A stretch of DNA of 21,372 nucleotides from Stephanodiscus triporus. Taxonomy: Eukaryota; Bacillariophyta; Thalassiosirophyceae; Thalassiosirales; Thalassiosiraceae. The notes beneath the pieces were generated by a model, which was not told the DNA's origin, made no database searches, and saw only the letters and a list, made by a program, of their open reading frames with translations. The position numbers and the translations under genes are program-made. Position 1 is the first letter of the stretch; each line of letters begins with the position of its first letter. The DNA lies in assembly GCA_036939755.1 (NCBI GenBank), contig JALLAZ010001007.1, positions 1 to 21,372 on the forward strand, in the 5' to 3' direction. Of the stretch, positions 18,607-21,372 are shown one piece after another.

Positions 18607-19306
18607 ACTGTTACGTAATCAATGATGAAAGCTCTTGCATAGGAGCCGTCGGAAGAGACTTGATTGCGTGGCATATTGCTGATGATAGTGTTTGCTCATA
18701 CACCATATATTTAGTACAAAGGAGCTCGTTCATCATCATCAATGCATTCATGGTATTTGTAGACTTGGCATGCAGCTGCCAAAACACAGGCATCATAGTC
18801 ACATGATCATCTTCTCAAGGATGATATTACCAAAACTGCAAATGAAAATCAAATAGTGTTTACAGTTGAGACCTGACCATACTAATCCCTCAAGTTGAGA
18901 GTACTAGTGCAAATGCCAAAATTATGTTCACACAATTTCATTTCACAACCGCACATCGCATCGCTCTTGTACCTCCTTGAGGCCGGGTACCCCTTGGAAG
19001 GAAAGACGGACAGCCAAACATGCAGGAATTATGGTTGTAAGTGTTCCAGATCCCTGGTAGTTGGATGAGATGCCAGGAACTGATTTAGGGAACCAAAGTG
19101 CTTAGAATATTGTTTGAAAATGGCCACCGCTGACCACAGGTAACCAACATGATTAGACCAAGACACAAATCACAAGCAGATTGTGTCCGAGTGGAGCACG
19201 GGAGACACAAGCATATAATGGGAGACAAAAAGGCCAAGTAATTGTGTAACTTTGTATATTTTGAGATGAAATAGCTCGCATGCAACACCATCATAACAAG
19301 TTTACA
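18607..19306. other. Convergent intergenic region, Hsp70 / LRR gene
   Basis: 700 AT-rich bases between converging stops. The open frames on both strands are short and unlike any family, except a weak ankyrin-like stretch at 18946-19063 (see findings). No RNA gene was seen. Confidence 0.4.
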
Positions 19307-21326
19307 CTACAGAAAAGCCAACACGTTTTTAATGACCACTTCAAGACACCGCCCACCAGCTGTACGACATTCACTCCGGGACTCATGATCACCAACCTTT
19401 GAGCATATCATGGTCTTCCAGAGTGCAAGTTCCAAAATTGTAATGGACTCCCTCAGCTGCCCATGATGCAATCCAACATAACTTGCGACCATGTTACGAA
19501 TCTCTTCATAGTAATGAACATTCCTATTTTCCCGAACAAGCTGCCTATGATGCAGTCCAACATAACTTGTCAACATGCCACGAAACTCTCCATGAAAATG
19601 AATCGTTCTCACCATGTCATGAATGTTTGTTTCCATTTCTTGAAGCCTGGCATCAACAGCAATTTGGCGCTCCATTTCAAGAAGCCTGGCATCAACTTCA
19701 ATGCGGTGTTCATCGCTCATGCAAACTGAACGCTTTGAGACGCTGGCTTCAACAAGAACACTGAACACTCTAATAGGAATGTTACGCCTAGCTCTGAATG
19801 ACTCATCCACAATTCGTTGCCAATCTATTTCTAGGGCACAGTGGTGAGTCCTCTGAGCCCGAATCACGTCTCGCACATAGTCAGCAGATGTGCCACGCTT
19901 TGTGGCAAGCCTTAGGATCATACCACCAAAATCAAAAGGCATGTCACACCACCTTTGCATGTGTGATTCAAGAAGAAAATGAATAACTTCAATCGGCGCC
20001 TCGCCGAACAGGGCGTACACTAGAGGAACTTCCCCCCACTTATCTTTGATGAGCAGGGCACCAGGGTACTTCTCAGTCATGCACTGACAAACCCTGACAT
20101 CACATCCCGCCGATGAGCACAATAAAACATGAAGGGGTGTCATTCCAAAGCAGTCCTGTTGAAGTCCATGCGCTGGAAGCNGCCGATGAGCACAATAAAA
20201 CATGAAGGGGTGTCATTCCAAAGCAGTCCTGTTGAAGTCCATGCGCTGGAAGCCTGCCGACCTCTTCATTGAACCATGCCCGTGTAATTGTAATGCTGTC
20301 CATGGTTTGTTCTATATGATGCTGTGGGCGATAGTAGTAACAACGTTTGTGCAGGGGCAACTCATCGAATCTTCCCATTATCATTTCAACAGAAAACCCC
20401 ATATTCTGGAGGGAAGGGAATAAACGCTCAAAAATATCTTGGGTCAAAGCGGAAGAGGGAGCGATTGCAACATTTCTCAAGAGTGTACAACGACAAAATG
20501 TGTAGAGGTCGAGACTATTGACAGTGGAAGGAATGTTGATGCGGAGCAAGGAATAACATTTAGTGAATAAAGCCTGTCCAATCGTTCGAAGGCCCTCTTC
20601 AAGATTGACCTCCCTCAATGACGTGCAACCCGCAAATGCGTAATTGCCAATGTCGGTGACAGATGAAGGAATCTTGATGCGTTGCAAGGAAGTACAATCC
20701 CAGAATGCACACGCTCCAATCGTTTGAAGGCCCTCTTCAAGATTGACCTCCTTCAATGACGTGCAACTGCGAAATGCAGAAATACCAACGGCGGTGACAG
20801 ATGATGGAACCTTGATTTGTTGCAAGGTATAACATATATAGAATGCGTCTTTTCCGATCCTTTGAAGGCCCTCCGTCAGATCGACCTCCTTCAATGATGT
20901 GCACCAGCAAAATGCGCTATTACCGATGTCGGTGACAGATGATGGAATCTTGATGCGGAGCAAGGAAGTACACTTCTGGAATGCGCACTCTCCAATCGTT
21001 CGAAGACCTTCTTCCAGATTGACCCCCCTCAATGATGTGCAATGGTTAAATGCCTGATTAAAAATGTCGGTGACAGATGACGGAATCTTGATCTGTTGCA
21101 GGGAAGTACAATTTTGGAATGCCCACGATCCAATCGATCGGAGGCCGTCGTGAAGCTCGACCTCCGCCAGGTCAGTGCGATCGTTAAATGCGGTCGATGG
21201 AATATGCTCCACCGATGGATGGACGCGAACGCGAGTCACATTATCGGGAACCGCTGCACCCATCCTGTAGAGGAAGGAGTCGTCCGTCGCCGCAGCGGTC
21301 GCGTGGCTCCTTTTCTTGGCGGACAT
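19307..21326 (-). CDS. BspA-type leucine-rich-repeat protein with ankyrin-like C-terminal half (assembly-broken)
   Basis: As printed, the frame is broken at 20181, where an N sits between two identical 72-bp stretches. Counting the 72 bp once and dropping the N (73 bases) joins the halves in one frame: 648 residues. Residues 37-285 are about ten LRR_5-type repeats alternating between IKIPSSVTDIGNxAFxxCTSL and VNLEEGLRTIGxxAFxxCTSL, a 46-residue double unit. After 350 an ankyrin-like segment follows (DCFGMTPLHVLLCSS, then WGEVPLVYALFGEAP and IEVIHFLLES). The C-terminus has paired short repeats (EVDARLLEMERQI/AVDARLQEMETNI; TSYVGLHHRQL/ASYVGLHHGQL). There is no signal peptide or membrane helix; the start MSAKKRSHATA is basic. 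BspA-like LRR proteins are numerous in diatoms; the repeats suggest protein binding and no enzymatic role. Its promoter lies past 21326, only 46 bases of which are present. Confidence 0.88.
20109..20253. repeat. Duplicated 72-bp contig overlap flanking a single N
   Basis: 20109-20180 and 20182-20253 are identical over 72 bases, with an N at 20181. Two contigs that overlap were evidently set end to end instead of merged. Treating it as artefact repairs the reading frame of the LRR gene. Confidence 0.93.
20560..21170 (-). repeat. 138-bp tandem supra-repeat in the LRR gene
   Basis: At DNA level the LRR double unit (46 codons, 138 bp) recurs about four times with strong similarity, for example the GACCTCC/GATTGACCTCC blocks and the GGTGACAGATGA blocks on the plus strand. 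This is coding repetition, listed because it may confuse assembly or recombine. Confidence 0.7.
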
Positions 21327-21349
21327 TGTTATTGTTTTTATTTTTTTTT

Positions 21350-21371
21350 GGGGGGGGGGGGGGGGGGGGGG
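21350..21371 (+). repeat. 22-base poly-G after a T run at the window edge
   Basis: T9 followed by G22 and a final T, located just upstream of the LRR gene start. It could be a true homopolymer in the 5' region or a low-quality contig end. Confidence 0.8.
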
Positions 21372-21372
21372 T

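Overview
The window reads as nuclear DNA of a photosynthetic stramenopile, most likely a centric diatom. The main reasons are a violaxanthin de-epoxidase gene, N-termini that combine a signal peptide with an SFAP motif (the diatom ASAFAP-type plastid targeting signal), short GT-AG introns (70-247 nt), GC-rich exons between AT-richer spacers, and a BspA-type leucine-rich-repeat gene of a kind that is expanded in diatoms. The order (for example Thalassiosirales) is a guess. No tRNA, rRNA, CRISPR array or transposase gene was recognised.

Layout. 1-2607: the 3' end of a membrane-protein gene (+) faces a GNAT acetyltransferase gene (-). A tandem duplication of their abutting 3' ends has left an acetyltransferase fragment and a second copy of the membrane protein's C-terminal exon between them. 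2998-3906: a beta-hydroxyacid dehydrogenase (+). 4633-9236: a full ABCC-type ABC transporter (+) with one intron near its second nucleotide-binding domain. 9530-14889: a plastid cluster, made of a predicted thylakoid-lumen coiled-coil protein (-), a predicted plastid membrane protein (+) and violaxanthin de-epoxidase (+). The lumen protein and VDE share a related targeting presequence. 15079-15628: a small three-helix membrane protein (-), divergent from a BiP-like Hsp70 (15962-18606, +) that has a long basic presequence and no KDEL signal. 19307-21326: one LRR/ankyrin-like gene (-), broken in this assembly by a duplicated 72-bp contig overlap around a single N.

Exon structures were inferred by eye from splice sites, phase and protein family expectation; there is no transcript evidence. 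Several open frames run through introns (ABC transporter, lumen protein, VDE, Hsp70), so uninterrupted ORFs mis-state these proteins. Two apparent starts (11126 and 15920) are GTG; the real ATGs are at 11144 and 15962.

Functionally, the clearest theme is photoprotection and plastid protein handling: VDE, a co-targeted lumen protein, a plastid membrane protein and a possible periplastid Hsp70. I found no convincing new multi-gene system. The best candidates for a second look are the shared VDE/lumen-protein targeting module, the tandem duplication that may have made an alternative last exon, and the Hsp70 intron that splits the nucleotide-binding loop.
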